Below are positions 42,797-52,221 of a DNA stretch of 64,000 bases, in pieces (within the stretch, counting starts at the first letter, position 1; each line of letters starts with the position of its first letter). The notes beneath the pieces were generated by a model. The model was not told the DNA's origin, did no database searches, and was given only the letters and a program-made list of their open reading frames with translations. Made by a program: the position numbers and the translations under genes. Source of the DNA: Streptomyces malaysiensis subsp. samsunensis (GTDB taxonomy: Bacteria > Actinomycetota > Actinomycetes > Streptomycetales > Streptomycetaceae); assembly GCF_024519315.1 (NCBI RefSeq), contig NZ_JANIIC010000050.1, positions 1-64,000 on the forward strand, in the 5' to 3' direction.

Positions 42797-45127
42797 TCAG
42801 CGGACGTGGTCCAGGCCGTCGGTGGGTGATTCCGGGATGGGCGGGACGGTGGGTTTCGGTTCGAAGGAGAGCGTGCCGTGGTTGATCGGGAAGCTGGTGG
42901 GCATGGCGCCGGTGGCGCGGCCGTAGGCACAGGCGACCGCCGCCATGGACGCGGCGACGCCCAGTTCTCCGGCACCGCCGGGTTTCCCCGTGGTGGTCGG
43001 CATGACGATGATCTCCAGCTCGGGTGGTGTGTTCCACTGCCGGGTGTAGAAGTAGTTGTCCCAGCTGGCTTCCAGGAAGTACCCGTCGCGCAGGTGCAGG
43101 CTGGAGGTCAGGGCCAGGGCGATGCCGTCCATGACACAGCCCATCATCTGTGCCTCCAGACCGCGCGGGTTGACGGCGAGGCCGACGTCCACGGCGATGA
43201 CGGCCTTGGTGATCCGTGGTCCGGCCACCCCGTTGCGGATGGGGCGGTTGACGGTCTCGGGGCGGCAGTCGATCTCCACCAGCACCGCGCTGACGGCGTG
43301 GTATTCGGAGTGGAACGCGATGCCCTGCGCCATGTCGGCCGGCATCGGCCGACCCCAGTTCCCCGCCTCGGCGACTTTCTCCAGCACCGCCACGGACCGG
43401 TCGCCCCGGAGGAAGTCACGCCGGAACCGGAACGGGTCCTTACCCATCTCCGAGGCCAATCGGTCGACGAGGAGCTCCCGGGCGCAGGTGACATCGGGTG
43501 AGTAGACGTTGCGCATACTGCCGGTGTTGAAGCCCTTGTCGGTTTCGTTCAGAAGCCGGCTGTTGGCGCCGAAGTCGTAGGGCATCGACTGGGAGAGCTG
43601 GAAGAACGTCTCGGAGAACCCGATGTCGCCCACCGGAAGTTTCGCGGCCAAGGCGGTGAAGATCTCCCCGAGGCCGTGGCTGAGGTCGGTGGCCACGCTG
43701 GTGTGCCGTTGCTCATAGCTGAGAACGGTGTTGCCGAGGTAGGCGATGCGTACGCGGGAGGTGGCCATGGGGTGGGTGCGTCCCTGACGGGAGTCGTCGG
43801 CGCGGTGCCACATGAGCTTGACCGGTTTGCCGATCTTCCGGGAGATCTCGACGGCTTCCAGCGCGGCGTCGAAGAAGAGTTTGCGTCCGAAGGAGCCGCC
43901 GCCTTCGGTGACATGTACGGTGACCGCGCCGAGCGGCAGCCCCAGCTTGGCGGCGATCGCCTCTTTCGCCACGATCGGCGCTTTGAGGCTCGACCAGATC
44001 TCGGCGCGGTGCGGCCGTACGTCGGCTATCGCGCAGTTCGGTTCCAGTGCGCTGTTGCTACGGAAATTGAAGGTGAACGTGGCTTCCACACTCGGCGTGA
44101 GCGGCGGCGGACCGAGCGGCGGTTCGGCGGCCCGCAGCTCTTCGAGTACGGACGCGTCGGACTTGCCTGCCGCGCTCCCCGGCCGCCACGACACACGCAG
44201 GGCGCGTACGGCGTCGATGCACTGGCCGAAGGTCCGGGCGCGTACCGCCACTCCGGTCGAGATCACGGCGACATCGGTGACTCCCGGCATGGCACGGACA
44301 TCGTCGGCGTTGGCCACCGATCCGACCTTGCCGTTGATCGTCGGCGGGCGGCACACCATGGTCGGCATGGCATCCGGGACATCGAGGTCCATCGCGAACT
44401 TCTTGCGCCCGGTGACCGCGTCGAGGGCGTCGACGCGACCGTGCGGTCTGCCGATGACGGTGAACCGTTCGCGCGGTTTGAGTTCAACGGCGACCTGCCG
44501 CGTCCGTACGCTCGCGCTCTTCTCGGCCAGTGCGCCGATGCCCAGGCTCCGGCCCGTGGGACCGGTGACGACTCCGGCTTCGAGGGTGAGGTCGGTGACG
44601 GCCGCGCCGAGTTCGGTCGCCGCGGCCCCCAACAGCCGTGCGCGAGCGATGGCGGCGGCGACCCGGATGGGAGTGTAGGTCGAGATGGTCGTGTTCGAGC
44701 CACCGGTGAGCTGGTTGAACACCAGCTCCGGCCGGGCGTCGGCCAGTGTGACCCGTACCTGTTCCAGGGGTACGTCCATTTCCTCGGCGATCAGCATGGC
44801 CGTCGATGTGGTGATGCCCTGCCCCACCTCCGCCCGCGGCAGCGCGAAGGACACGGTGCCGTCCTTGTGGACCTGAACCGTGATCAGGCCGGAGGTGGGC
44901 AGCGCCGCCGCGGTCATCACATCGTTGAGATCGACCAGTTCCGTGATCTCGGGTGAAGGGATGTCGGCCGCGGCCTCCGCCGCGGGGGCCAGTTCGGCGG
45001 CGGCCAGCAGGGTCGGGGCCGCCAGCACATAGCCGAGGAACCGGCGTCTGCCGAGGGCGGGCCCGTCGGGCTCCGGCCCGGTGTTCTCGAGGGCTCGTCT
45101 CGTCATCCCATTCCTGCGCTCTCTCAT
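42797..45127 (-). CDS. oxiB: OxiB: molybdopterin (large) subunit of the aldehyde-oxidising hydroxylase
   Basis: 776 residues with a twin-arginine signal (GRRRFLGYVLAAPTLLAAAE), so the heterodimer is exported folded together with OxiA. The IorB/aldehyde-oxidase domain order is seen: LPRAEVGQGITTSTAMLIAE for the molybdopterin-binding start, EATFTFNFRSNSALEPNCAI, VTEGGGSFGRKLFFDAALEA, and the C-terminal GGAGELGVAASMAAVACAYG with the active-site Glu of GELG. In the Lcp context it should oxidise oligo-isoprenoid aldehydes to acids. ATG 45127 is used; ATG 45106 would shorten the N-terminus by seven residues without affecting the signal. It lies 156 bp from the downstream-most lcp gene, probably in one operon. 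Confidence 0.87.
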   Translation of the reverse strand: MRERRNGMTRRALENTGPEPDGPALGRRRFLGYVLAAPTLLAAAELAPAAEAAADIPSPEITELVDLNDVMTAAALPTSGLITVQVHKDGTVSFALPRAEVGQGITTSTAMLIAEEMDVPLEQVRVTLADARPELVFNQLTGGSNTTISTYTPIRVAAAIARARLLGAAATELGAAVTDLTLEAGVVTGPTGRSLGIGALAEKSASVRTRQVAVELKPRERFTVIGRPHGRVDALDAVTGRKKFAMDLDVPDAMPTMVCRPPTINGKVGSVANADDVRAMPGVTDVAVISTGVAVRARTFGQCIDAVRALRVSWRPGSAAGKSDASVLEELRAAEPPLGPPPLTPSVEATFTFNFRSNSALEPNCAIADVRPHRAEIWSSLKAPIVAKEAIAAKLGLPLGAVTVHVTEGGGSFGRKLFFDAALEAVEISRKIGKPVKLMWHRADDSRQGRTHPMATSRVRIAYLGNTVLSYEQRHTSVATDLSHGLGEIFTALAAKLPVGDIGFSETFFQLSQSMPYDFGANSRLLNETDKGFNTGSMRNVYSPDVTCARELLVDRLASEMGKDPFRFRRDFLRGDRSVAVLEKVAEAGNWGRPMPADMAQGIAFHSEYHAVSAVLVEIDCRPETVNRPIRNGVAGPRITKAVIAVDVGLAVNPRGLEAQMMGCVMDGIALALTSSLHLRDGYFLEASWDNYFYTRQWNTPPELEIIVMPTTTGKPGGAGELGVAASMAAVACAYGRATGAMPTSFPINHGTLSFEPKPTVPPIPESPTDGLDHVR

Positions 45128-45282
45128 CAGCCGTCCGTCCCGGCTCGGACCCGGGCGGTGCTGAGGTGTCGGCGGCCATCTGACGGTGCGGAAGCCATGG
45201 TCGGGACCTGTGTGCCTCGGCGCAAGGCTCTGTCGGCGGCGACATGACCCCGCGTTCCGGCAGGTCGGTCATCGGTGCGGGC

Positions 45283-46506
45283 TCAGGACGGGCGGTTGGT
45301 GTCGGGAATGGTGAGTTCGATGCGCCTCCCCTCCGCCAGGAAGAGCAGGACGAACCTGCGGATGGCCTCCTCCACGGTCCAGGCGGCCTCCGGGACCAGG
45401 GGCAGCGGGATCAGCCCCTCGCGGAAGGCCACCAGCAGGGGCCAGGCGGCGCTGATCAGCGGCTGCCAGAACGGCTCCTTGTCCAGTCCGATACAGTCGC
45501 CGACCCGGTCGCCGACCGTATACCTGGAGAACGCGTTGATCAGGGGCCGGGTGAGCCCGGCGTCGAGTTCCGCGACGATGTCCAGGAGAACGTCGGTCAG
45601 CTCGGCGCCTTCCGGGGTACTAGCCAGGATCGGATCGAGCACCTGCTTGGACTGGGCGTTGGCCTCGTCCCAGGAGGCGGGGATGTACTCGTCCAGGACG
45701 CCGAGCATATGCGCGGTCACCTGCCACACGTGCAGATAACCGTCGGACTCGGCGGAGGAGACCGGGACCCTCCAGTCTTTTAGCTTGCGCATGACAAATG
45801 TTGCCAGGCTGTGCCAGGTGACCATCACGTCCGCCTGGCTGATCGGGATCTTCTGGCCGCCGCTGGTCCGGGACCAGCCCGGGGACTTCGGCAGCAGATG
45901 ACGCACCGCCGCGTGCACCAGCCGGGTCTTCACCGTGGTCACCACCATCGAGCCCTGGGGCTGGTAGGCGTCCAGGGCTCCGATGTCGTACCCGAGCTGG
46001 GCGGTCTTGGCGATACGGTCCTTCATGTCCGCGCCGCCCTTGGAGTAGTACACGGCTCGGGCTTCCCTGGGGATGGCGGTGCTCATCAGACCGCTGCCCA
46101 GCCCGTACAGGGCACCGGTGTAGATTCCCTTCTTCGTGGTGAACCGCGCCGCGGCTTCCAGCTTGCGCTTGTCCGTCCAGGACGGCAGTTGGCGCGCCTT
46201 CTCCATGAAGTCCCGCAGATCCCGGGGAAGGCCGTCCGGCAGCGGCTGGTCATTGCGGGTCCACTGCCGCAGCAGTTCGTTGACCCTGGGCACGTCTCCA
46301 CGGTCGATAACGGCGGCGAGCACCGGGTCGGCTTCCTCGTCCCACACCCAGTCGGGATCGAGTCCCGCTCCCGCTCCCGCCACCGAACCGCTCGGTGCCC
46401 ACGTCCACAGGGACCGCGCCTGGGCCGGTGACGCCGCTCCCAGTAACCCGAGCGCCCCCAGCGCCCCTCCGGTGATCAGCATCCTGCGCCTGCTGAGTTC
46501 GTCCAT
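45283..46506 (-). CDS. lcp: Latex-clearing protein (Lcp), rubber oxygenase, paralogue 1
   Basis: 407 residues, a DUF2236/MpaB-family b-type cytochrome that cleaves cis-1,4-polyisoprene to C20 and longer oligo-isoprenoids with aldehyde and ketone ends. The twin-arginine signal SRRRMLITGGALGALGLLGA ends in AQA, matching its known export. Counting from the Met, the residues shown in Lcp of Streptomyces sp. K30 fall on the same numbers: E148 (PREAR), R164, K167 and T168 (DRIAKT) and haem ligand H198 (RLVHAAVRHLLP). GGAGGAG precedes the ATG. Its sequence is about 70% identical by eye to the neighbouring paralogue. Variation in SSAES, VVT and the TTKKGIYTGAL region separates the two. Confidence 0.93.
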   Translation of the reverse strand: MDELSRRRMLITGGALGALGLLGAASPAQARSLWTWAPSGSVAGAGAGLDPDWVWDEEADPVLAAVIDRGDVPRVNELLRQWTRNDQPLPDGLPRDLRDFMEKARQLPSWTDKRKLEAAARFTTKKGIYTGALYGLGSGLMSTAIPREARAVYYSKGGADMKDRIAKTAQLGYDIGALDAYQPQGSMVVTTVKTRLVHAAVRHLLPKSPGWSRTSGGQKIPISQADVMVTWHSLATFVMRKLKDWRVPVSSAESDGYLHVWQVTAHMLGVLDEYIPASWDEANAQSKQVLDPILASTPEGAELTDVLLDIVAELDAGLTRPLINAFSRYTVGDRVGDCIGLDKEPFWQPLISAAWPLLVAFREGLIPLPLVPEAAWTVEEAIRRFVLLFLAEGRRIELTIPDTNRPS

Positions 46507-46616
46507 GGCTCTGAACTCCTCCTCGAGTCCGGTCTATGAGCACGGGTGATGTGAGAGATCGTGATGTGAGAGAGACGGATGACGCGTTCCCGCATACGCG
46601 CCGCCGCGCCGCCGCC

Positions 46617-47846
46617 TCAGCCGGGGCGGTTGGTCTCGGGGATCTCGATCCGGGTGCCGCGTCCCTTGGTGAGGTAGAACAGGATGTACTGACGCGCCGC
46701 CTCGTCGATCGTCCAGGCGAGCGGCGGCACCAGCGGCAGGGGAATCAGCTTCTCGCGGAAGGCGACCAGCTTCGGCCAGGCGGTCTCGATCGCCTTCTCC
46801 CAGAACGGCTCGCGGGGAATGCCGTCCCAGTCGGCGACCTGATCGCCGACCAGATACCGGGCGAGAGCGTTGACCAGGGGGCGGTCGATGCCGCCGGGGC
46901 TGGTCTGCTCGGCGAGCTGGCCCAGCAGGATGTCAGTGAGTTCGACGCCTTCGCGCGTGCGGGCCAGGACCGGGTCGAGGACCTGTTTGGACTGGGCGTT
47001 GGCCGCGTCCCATGAGGCGGGGATGTACTCGTCCCGGATGCCGAGCATGTGCGCGGTCACCTGCCACACATGCAGATACCCCGCCGACTCTGCGGACTTC
47101 ATCGGCACCTTCCAGTCGAGCAGCTTCCGCATGGCGTAGGTGGGCAGGCTGTGCCAGGTGACCAGCATGTCCGCCTGGCTGATCGGGATCTTCTGGCCGC
47201 CGCTGGTCCGGGACCAGCCCGGGGACTTCGGCAGCAGATGGCGCACCGCCGCGTGCACCAGCCGGGTCTTCACCGCCTCCACGACGACCTTTCCGTCGGG
47301 CCGGTAGGCGTTCAGATCCCCGACGGCGAAGCCCAGCAGGCTCGTCTTGGCGACCCGGTCCTCCATGTCGGCGCCGCCCTTGGAGTAGTAGACGGCGCGC
47401 GCCTCCCTGGGGATGGCGGTGCTCAGCATGCCGCCGCCCACTCCGTTGAGCAGATTGAGGTAAAGACCCCGGGACTCGTTGAACTTGGCCGCGGTCTCGA
47501 GCTTGTCCCGGTCCGCCCAGGACGGCAGTTGGCGCGCCTTCTCCATGAACTCCCGCAGATCCGCGGGCAGGCCGTCCGGCAGCGGCTGATCGTTACGGGT
47601 CCATGTCCGCAGCAGCTCATTGACCCTGGGCACATCGCCGCGGTCGATCACGGAGCCGACCAACTGGTCGACCTCCTCGTCCCACACCCAGTCCGGGTCG
47701 AGGCCCGCACCCTTGCCCGCCACCGAACCGCTCGGCTCCCATGTCCACAGCGACCGCGCGCGGGCCGGCGATGCCACGCCCAAGGCCCCGAACACCCCCA
47801 ATGCCCCGCCCGCGATCACCATCTTGCGCCTGCTGAGTCCGTCCAT
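46617..47846 (-). CDS. lcp: Latex-clearing protein (Lcp), rubber oxygenase, paralogue 2 (first gene of the operon)
   Basis: 409 residues with signal SRRKMVIAGGALGVFGALGV and cleavage after ARA. E148, R164, K167, T168 and H198 of the K30 enzyme are all conserved at identical positions (PREAR, DRVAKT, RLVHAAVRHLLP). It is first after the intergenic region with the divergent TetR gene, 110 bp upstream of the second lcp. The ATG at 47846 has GGAGGAG nine bases upstream; the leader resembles that of paralogue 1 (GGAGGAGTTC-GAGC-ATG), showing the copies arose by tandem duplication including the translation start. The open frame continues upstream across the tetR gene but is antisense there. Confidence 0.93.
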   Translation of the reverse strand: MDGLSRRKMVIAGGALGVFGALGVASPARARSLWTWEPSGSVAGKGAGLDPDWVWDEEVDQLVGSVIDRGDVPRVNELLRTWTRNDQPLPDGLPADLREFMEKARQLPSWADRDKLETAAKFNESRGLYLNLLNGVGGGMLSTAIPREARAVYYSKGGADMEDRVAKTSLLGFAVGDLNAYRPDGKVVVEAVKTRLVHAAVRHLLPKSPGWSRTSGGQKIPISQADMLVTWHSLPTYAMRKLLDWKVPMKSAESAGYLHVWQVTAHMLGIRDEYIPASWDAANAQSKQVLDPVLARTREGVELTDILLGQLAEQTSPGGIDRPLVNALARYLVGDQVADWDGIPREPFWEKAIETAWPKLVAFREKLIPLPLVPPLAWTIDEAARQYILFYLTKGRGTRIEIPETNRPG

Positions 47847-47899
47847 CGCTCCGAACTCCTCCTTGAGCCCCGTAGCTCTGTAGCCCCACTTGATACGCT

Positions 47900-47924
47900 G
47901 ATACACGTTGAGCATCTCTGTATC
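47900..47924. promoter_or_regulatory. Candidate TetR operator between lcp and its divergent regulator
   Basis: GATACA (47900-47905) and TGTATC (47919-47924) are perfect inverted arms separated by 13 bp; an extra direct GATAC lies at 47892-47896. The site is about 55 bp upstream of the lcp start and 60 bp upstream of the tetR start, where a repressor of both would bind. The region is more AT-rich than its surroundings. Confidence 0.55.
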
Positions 47925-47984
47925 CCCAGGGGAGCATAAAGGAGACGCGAACACCAGAGGCAGCACAGAATCAGGGAGGCAACC

Positions 47985-48668
47985 GTGGAACCCGTCCCGT
48001 TGGCCCTCACGGGGCCGCCCGACTACCCGTCGGTGCTGGAAATCGCGTTCACCGAGGCCGTCGAAGGCGTCGGCCAGGACGACGACATTTCCGTGCGTCT
48101 GCTCGACGCCGCGTACAAGCAGTTCTGCCGCATGGGGATCAAGCGGTCCACGATGATGGACGTGGCGCGGTTGGCAGGTGTCTCCCGGATCACCGTCTAT
48201 CGCCGGTTCGCGTCCAAGGACGTGCTGGTCGAGCACGTCGTACGGCGCGAGTTCCGGCGCTACTTCGATCAGTTCATCATCGACATCCAGGAGGCCGAGA
48301 CCGTGGCCGACCGGGTCGTGCTGGGTTTCGTGAGCTCCTTGCGGGCCATCCGGCACAACCCCCTCATCGGCGGCCTCATGGCCACCGAACCGGACGCGGT
48401 CGTGCCCTCCATGACCGGCGACGAGGGCCGCACCCTGGCCGCGGTGCGGCAGTTCGTCGCACAGCGGCTCCGCCAGGAGCAGCACGCGGGCAATATCGCC
48501 GGCGATCTGGACGTGGACCTCGTGGCCGAGATGATGGTCCGCGTCACCGCGTCCTTCCTGGTCATTCCCAGCCACCTCATCGACATCGACGACGATGAGC
48601 GGATGCGCGCGGTGGCCCGGCAGTTCCTCGTCCCGATGCTCGGGCCACCGCACTCCGTTCACTCGTAG
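47985..48668 (+). CDS. TetR-family regulator of the lcp locus (LcpR-like)
   Basis: 227 residues. An N-terminal extension of about 35 residues precedes the helix-turn-helix: LLDAAYKQFCRMGIKRSTMM, DVARLAGVSRITVYRRFASK (~45-75). The ligand domain is all helical (LGFVSSLRAIRHNPLIGGLM). GTG 47985 has GGGAGG six bases upstream. It diverges from the lcp-oxi genes, and TetR-type repressors of lcp genes are known from other rubber-degrading actinomycetes. An isoprenoid aldehyde or acid is the plausible inducer, by inference. Its 3' end overlaps the converging FadB-like gene by 10 bp. Confidence 0.86.
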   Translation: MEPVPLALTGPPDYPSVLEIAFTEAVEGVGQDDDISVRLLDAAYKQFCRMGIKRSTMMDVARLAGVSRITVYRRFASKDVLVEHVVRREFRRYFDQFIIDIQEAETVADRVVLGFVSSLRAIRHNPLIGGLMATEPDAVVPSMTGDEGRTLAAVRQFVAQRLRQEQHAGNIAGDLDVDLVAEMMVRVTASFLVIPSHLIDIDDDERMRAVARQFLVPMLGPPHSVHS

Positions 48669-50824
48669 ATTCCGCCCTTCGCGGCCCTGGCCACCAGGGA
48701 AGCGGGCGGGTCGAAGCGTTCCCCGTACCGGTCGGCCAGCTCCCTGGCCCGTACGACGAAGCCGGACGGCCCGCCGGGGTAGCCGTTGATGTACTGAAGG
48801 ACGCCGCCGGTCCACGCGGGGAAGCCGATGCCCAGGATCGAGCCGACGTTGGCGTCGGGCACCGACCGCAGCACGCCTTCGTCGAGGCACCGGACGGTGT
48901 CCAGGGCCTCCGCGAAGAGCATCCGCTCCTTCATGTCCTCGAACGGGATCTCGCGTCCCACCACGGTGAAGTGCTGGTACAGGCCGGGCCACAGACCTGT
49001 GCGCCTGCCGTCCTGGTAGGTGTAGAAGCCGGCGCCCGAGGAGCGTCCGCCGCGCCCGAACTCATCGATCATGCGGTCCACGACCGCCTCGGAGCCGTGC
49101 GGGTGCCACTGTCCGTCCCCGGCCAGCACCGCGGCCTTGGTCTCCTCCCGGATCGTGCGGGGCAGGGTCAGGGTCAGCTCGTCCAGCAGCTGGAGCGGCG
49201 GTGCGGGGTAGCCGGCCTGGGAGGCGGCCTGCTCGATCGAGGCGGGGTGCAGACCCTCGCCGAGCATCGCCACCGCCTCGTCGATGAACTTGGATATCAC
49301 CCGGCTGGTGAAGAAGCCGCGGCTGTCGTTGACCACGATGGGCGTCTTGCCGATCTGCCGCGCGATATCGACGGCCTTCGCCACGGTGTGGTCGCCGGTC
49401 TTCTCACCGGTGATGATCTCCAGCAGGGGCATCTTGTCGACCGGGGAGAAGAAGTGCAGGCCGATGAAGTCCTCGGGACGCCTGACTCCCCCGGCCAGCA
49501 TGGTGATCGGCAGCGTGGAGGTGTTGGATCCCAGTACCGCGTCCGGGGCGATCACATCCTCGATCTCGCCGAAGACCTGGTGCTTGAGCGCCGGGTCCTC
49601 GAAGACCGCCTCGATCACCAGGTCGCAGTCGGCGAGGTCCGCTGGGTCGGCGGTCGGTGTGATCCTCGCGAGGATCCCGTCGGCCTTCTCCCGGGACATC
49701 CGGCCGCGCGCCATGGCCTTGGCGAGCAGCTTCTCGGAGTATCGCCTGCCCCGCCGCGCGGCGTCGGCCGAGATGTCCTTGAGCACGACCTCCAGGCCGC
49801 CCCGGGCGCAGGAGTAGGCGATCCCCGCCCCCATCATTCCGGCCCCCAGCACACCGACCTTCCGCGCGGTGTGCCGGGCGTATCCGGCCGGGCGGCTACC
49901 GCCGGAGTCGATGTGCCGCATGTCGTGGAAGAAGGCCCGCATCATGTTCTTCGCGACCTGGCCGGTCATCAGCTCGACGAGATAGCTCGTCTCGATCTTC
50001 TGGCCGGCCTCGAGATCGACCTGGGCACTCTCGACGGCCGCGGCGAGGATGTTGCGCGGCGCCGGGACGTTCGCGCCCCTCAACCGCTTGCGCAGGTGCG
50101 CCGCGAGGGCCGGCAGGCTCGCCGCGACCTTCGGGTGCGAGGGGGCGCCGCCGGGAATCCGGAAGCCCTTGGTGTCCCACGGCTGAGCGGACTCGGGATG
50201 GGCCAGGACCCACCTCCTGGCCTTGGCCAGCATGTCCTCGGGGGTCGTGGCCAGTTCGTGCACCAGCCCCCGGGCCAGCGCCTCCCCGGGCTTGTACCGC
50301 TGTCCCTGGAGCAGGACGTCCGTCAGCGCGTCCTGGAGCCCCAGGAGGCGGACGGTCCGGCTGACCCCGCCGGCTCCGGGCAGCAGTCCCAGGGTCACTT
50401 CCGGCAGACCGATGCGGCTGCCCGGTGTGTCCAGGGCGATACGCCGGTGGCAGGCGAGCGCGATCTCGTACCCACCGCCGAGTGCCGTACCGTTCATGGC
50501 CGCGGCCAGCGGTTTGCCGAGCGTTTCCAGTCGGCGCAGCTGGGCCTTGAGGAGCGTGCACAGCTCGCTGAGCTCCGCGGCGTTCTCCACACGCGCCTCG
50601 CTCATGAAGCCGATGTCACCGCCGGCGAAGAAGCTCTCCTTGGCGGAGGTGAGAATGACGCCGGTGATGTGGTCCCGCTCGGCCTCGAGCCGGGCGACGG
50701 TGGCGCCCATCGACTCGACGTAGGTCTGGTTCATCGTGTTGACCGGCTGGTCCGGGTCATCCATGGTCAGTACGACGACGCCGTCGGACCCCCGCTCCCA
50801 GTGGATCATGTTGTTCTCCAGCAT
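48659..50824 (-). CDS. FadB-type multifunctional enzyme: enoyl-CoA hydratase / 3-hydroxyacyl-CoA dehydrogenase
   Basis: 721 residues. The crotonase domain (1 to ~190) shows oxyanion-hole AKESFFAGGDIGFM and ALGGGYEIALACHRRI and the catalytic region LPEVTLGLLPGAGG. The NAD-binding dehydrogenase domain begins at about 320 (KVGVLGAGMMGAGIAYSCA) with SNTSTLPITMLAGG and LHFFSPVDKMPLLEIITGE (catalytic His), followed by C-terminal 3HCDH repeats (NDSRGFFTSRVISKFIDEA). It carries out the two middle steps of beta-oxidation. ATG 50824 is 60 bp after the thiolase stop, so both form a degradation operon read away from 52.2 kb. The longer open frame upstream overlaps the thiolase gene and is not used. Confidence 0.9.
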   Translation of the reverse strand: MLENNMIHWERGSDGVVVLTMDDPDQPVNTMNQTYVESMGATVARLEAERDHITGVILTSAKESFFAGGDIGFMSEARVENAAELSELCTLLKAQLRRLETLGKPLAAAMNGTALGGGYEIALACHRRIALDTPGSRIGLPEVTLGLLPGAGGVSRTVRLLGLQDALTDVLLQGQRYKPGEALARGLVHELATTPEDMLAKARRWVLAHPESAQPWDTKGFRIPGGAPSHPKVAASLPALAAHLRKRLRGANVPAPRNILAAAVESAQVDLEAGQKIETSYLVELMTGQVAKNMMRAFFHDMRHIDSGGSRPAGYARHTARKVGVLGAGMMGAGIAYSCARGGLEVVLKDISADAARRGRRYSEKLLAKAMARGRMSREKADGILARITPTADPADLADCDLVIEAVFEDPALKHQVFGEIEDVIAPDAVLGSNTSTLPITMLAGGVRRPEDFIGLHFFSPVDKMPLLEIITGEKTGDHTVAKAVDIARQIGKTPIVVNDSRGFFTSRVISKFIDEAVAMLGEGLHPASIEQAASQAGYPAPPLQLLDELTLTLPRTIREETKAAVLAGDGQWHPHGSEAVVDRMIDEFGRGGRSSGAGFYTYQDGRRTGLWPGLYQHFTVVGREIPFEDMKERMLFAEALDTVRCLDEGVLRSVPDANVGSILGIGFPAWTGGVLQYINGYPGGPSGFVVRARELADRYGERFDPPASLVARAAKGGIYE

Positions 50825-50883
50825 TGATACGGCGTTCCTTTCGGAAGACATGCGCGAACGGCCCGCGGGGCCCGGAAGGGTTG

Positions 50884-52092
50884 TCAGAGGCGTTCGAGCA
50901 CGGTGGCGATGCCCATGCCGCCGCCGACGCAGAGACTGACCACGGCCCGCCGTGCGGAACGGCGCTCGAGCTCGTCCACCACGGTGCCGACAAGCATGGC
51001 CCCGGTGGCGCCGAGCGGATGCCCCATGGCGATCGCGCCACCGTTGACGTTGACCTTCTCCCAGGGCAGGTCGAGGTCCTTGACATACCGGAGGACCACC
51101 GAGGCGAAGGCTTCGTTGATCTCGAACAGGTCGATGTCGTCCACCGTCAGCCCGGCGAGGTCCAGCGCCTTGCGGGTCGCCGGGGCGGGACCGGTGAGCA
51201 TGATCGTCGGATCGGCCCCGCTGACCGCGCTCGCCACGACGCGGGCGCGGGGCGTCAGCCCGGACTCGGCGCCCGCCTCCTCCGTGCCGACCAGGACCAG
51301 TGCCGCACCGTCCACGATGCCCGAGGAGTTGCCCGGGGTGTGAACGTGCTGAACGCGCTCGATCCAGTGGTACTTCTGCAAGGCCACGGCGTCGAAGCCG
51401 CCCATCTCTCCGATGTCGGCGAACGACGGCCTCAGCTTCCCGAGCGACGCCACCGACGTCTGCGGGCGCATGTGCTCGTCCTGGGAGAGCACGGGCACCC
51501 CGTTGCGGTCCCGGACCGGAACCACGGACTTCGCGAAATACCCGCCGGACCACGCCAGTGCGGCCCGTTGCTGAGACCGCACCGCGTACGCGTCGACGTC
51601 CCGTCGCGAGAAGCCCTCGATGGTCGCGATCAGATCGGCGCCGATGCCCTGCGGCACGAAGTACGTCCCGAAGGCCGTCTCCGGGTCCGCGGCCATCGGC
51701 CCGCCGTCGCTGCCCATGGGGACGCGGGACATCGATTCCACACCGCCGGCGACGACCAACCGCTCCCAGCCGGAACGGACCTTCTGCGCGGCCGTGTTCA
51801 CCGCCTCAAGACCGGAGGCGCAGAACCGGTTGAGCTGGACCCCCGCCACGTGATCCGGTAGCCCGGCCGCCAGCGCCGCGGTCTTGGCGATGTTCATGCC
51901 CTGGTCCCCCACCGGCGAGACCACGCCGAGCACGACGTCGTCCAGGCGTCCGGGATCCAGGTCCGGATGGCGGCGGCCGAGCTCATCGATCAGCCCGGTC
52001 ACCAGCGACACCGGCTTGATGTGGTGCAGCGAGCCGTTTTTGCCCCGGCCACGCGGGGTGCGGATCGCGTCGTAGATGAATGCTTCGGTCAC
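50884..52092 (-). CDS. Acetyl-CoA acyltransferase (3-ketoacyl-CoA thiolase, FadA type)
   Basis: 402 residues with all thiolase catalytic motifs: nucleophilic Cys in LNRFCASGLEAVNTAAQKV (~90), Asn-Glu-Ala-Phe in FEINEAFASVVLR (~320), His in GGAIAMGHPLGATGA (~355) and the second Cys in VSLCVGGGMGIATVLE. GTG 52092 is chosen because conservation starts at EAFIYDAIRTPRGRG. It performs the last step of beta-oxidation, releasing acetyl-CoA, or propionyl-CoA from methyl-branched chains. First gene of the operon with the FadB-like enzyme, with a promoter overlapping the palindrome at 52203-52221. Confidence 0.92.
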   Translation of the reverse strand: MTEAFIYDAIRTPRGRGKNGSLHHIKPVSLVTGLIDELGRRHPDLDPGRLDDVVLGVVSPVGDQGMNIAKTAALAAGLPDHVAGVQLNRFCASGLEAVNTAAQKVRSGWERLVVAGGVESMSRVPMGSDGGPMAADPETAFGTYFVPQGIGADLIATIEGFSRRDVDAYAVRSQQRAALAWSGGYFAKSVVPVRDRNGVPVLSQDEHMRPQTSVASLGKLRPSFADIGEMGGFDAVALQKYHWIERVQHVHTPGNSSGIVDGAALVLVGTEEAGAESGLTPRARVVASAVSGADPTIMLTGPAPATRKALDLAGLTVDDIDLFEINEAFASVVLRYVKDLDLPWEKVNVNGGAIAMGHPLGATGAMLVGTVVDELERRSARRAVVSLCVGGGMGIATVLERL

Positions 52093-52202
52093 TGTCCTCG
52101 CACTTCCTCTCCGCCGACAGGCGTCTTCCGTGTCCATCCGGCCGCCTTGGGCCGCGCGCACCGGCTGGCGCGGCACCTCCGGCGCAGCCAGGTAAAGGCA
52201 AT

Positions 52203-52221
52203 TATTGACACCTTGTCAATA
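52203..52221. promoter_or_regulatory. Palindromic operator in the divergent beta-oxidation control region
   Basis: TATTGACA-CCT-TGTCAATA is a perfect palindrome with 8-bp arms. On the minus strand it overlaps TTGACA with TTTACC 17 bp further, a reasonable promoter for thiolase-fadB. A TetR protein (gene at 54249) is the likely ligand. A half-site is repeated at 52315-52322. Confidence 0.65.

Noticed and set aside
48659..51553. Very long minus-strand frame covering FadB plus about 240 extra residues
   Set aside because: The extra part is antisense-frame translation of the thiolase gene and shows no family similarity; ATG 50824 is the true start.
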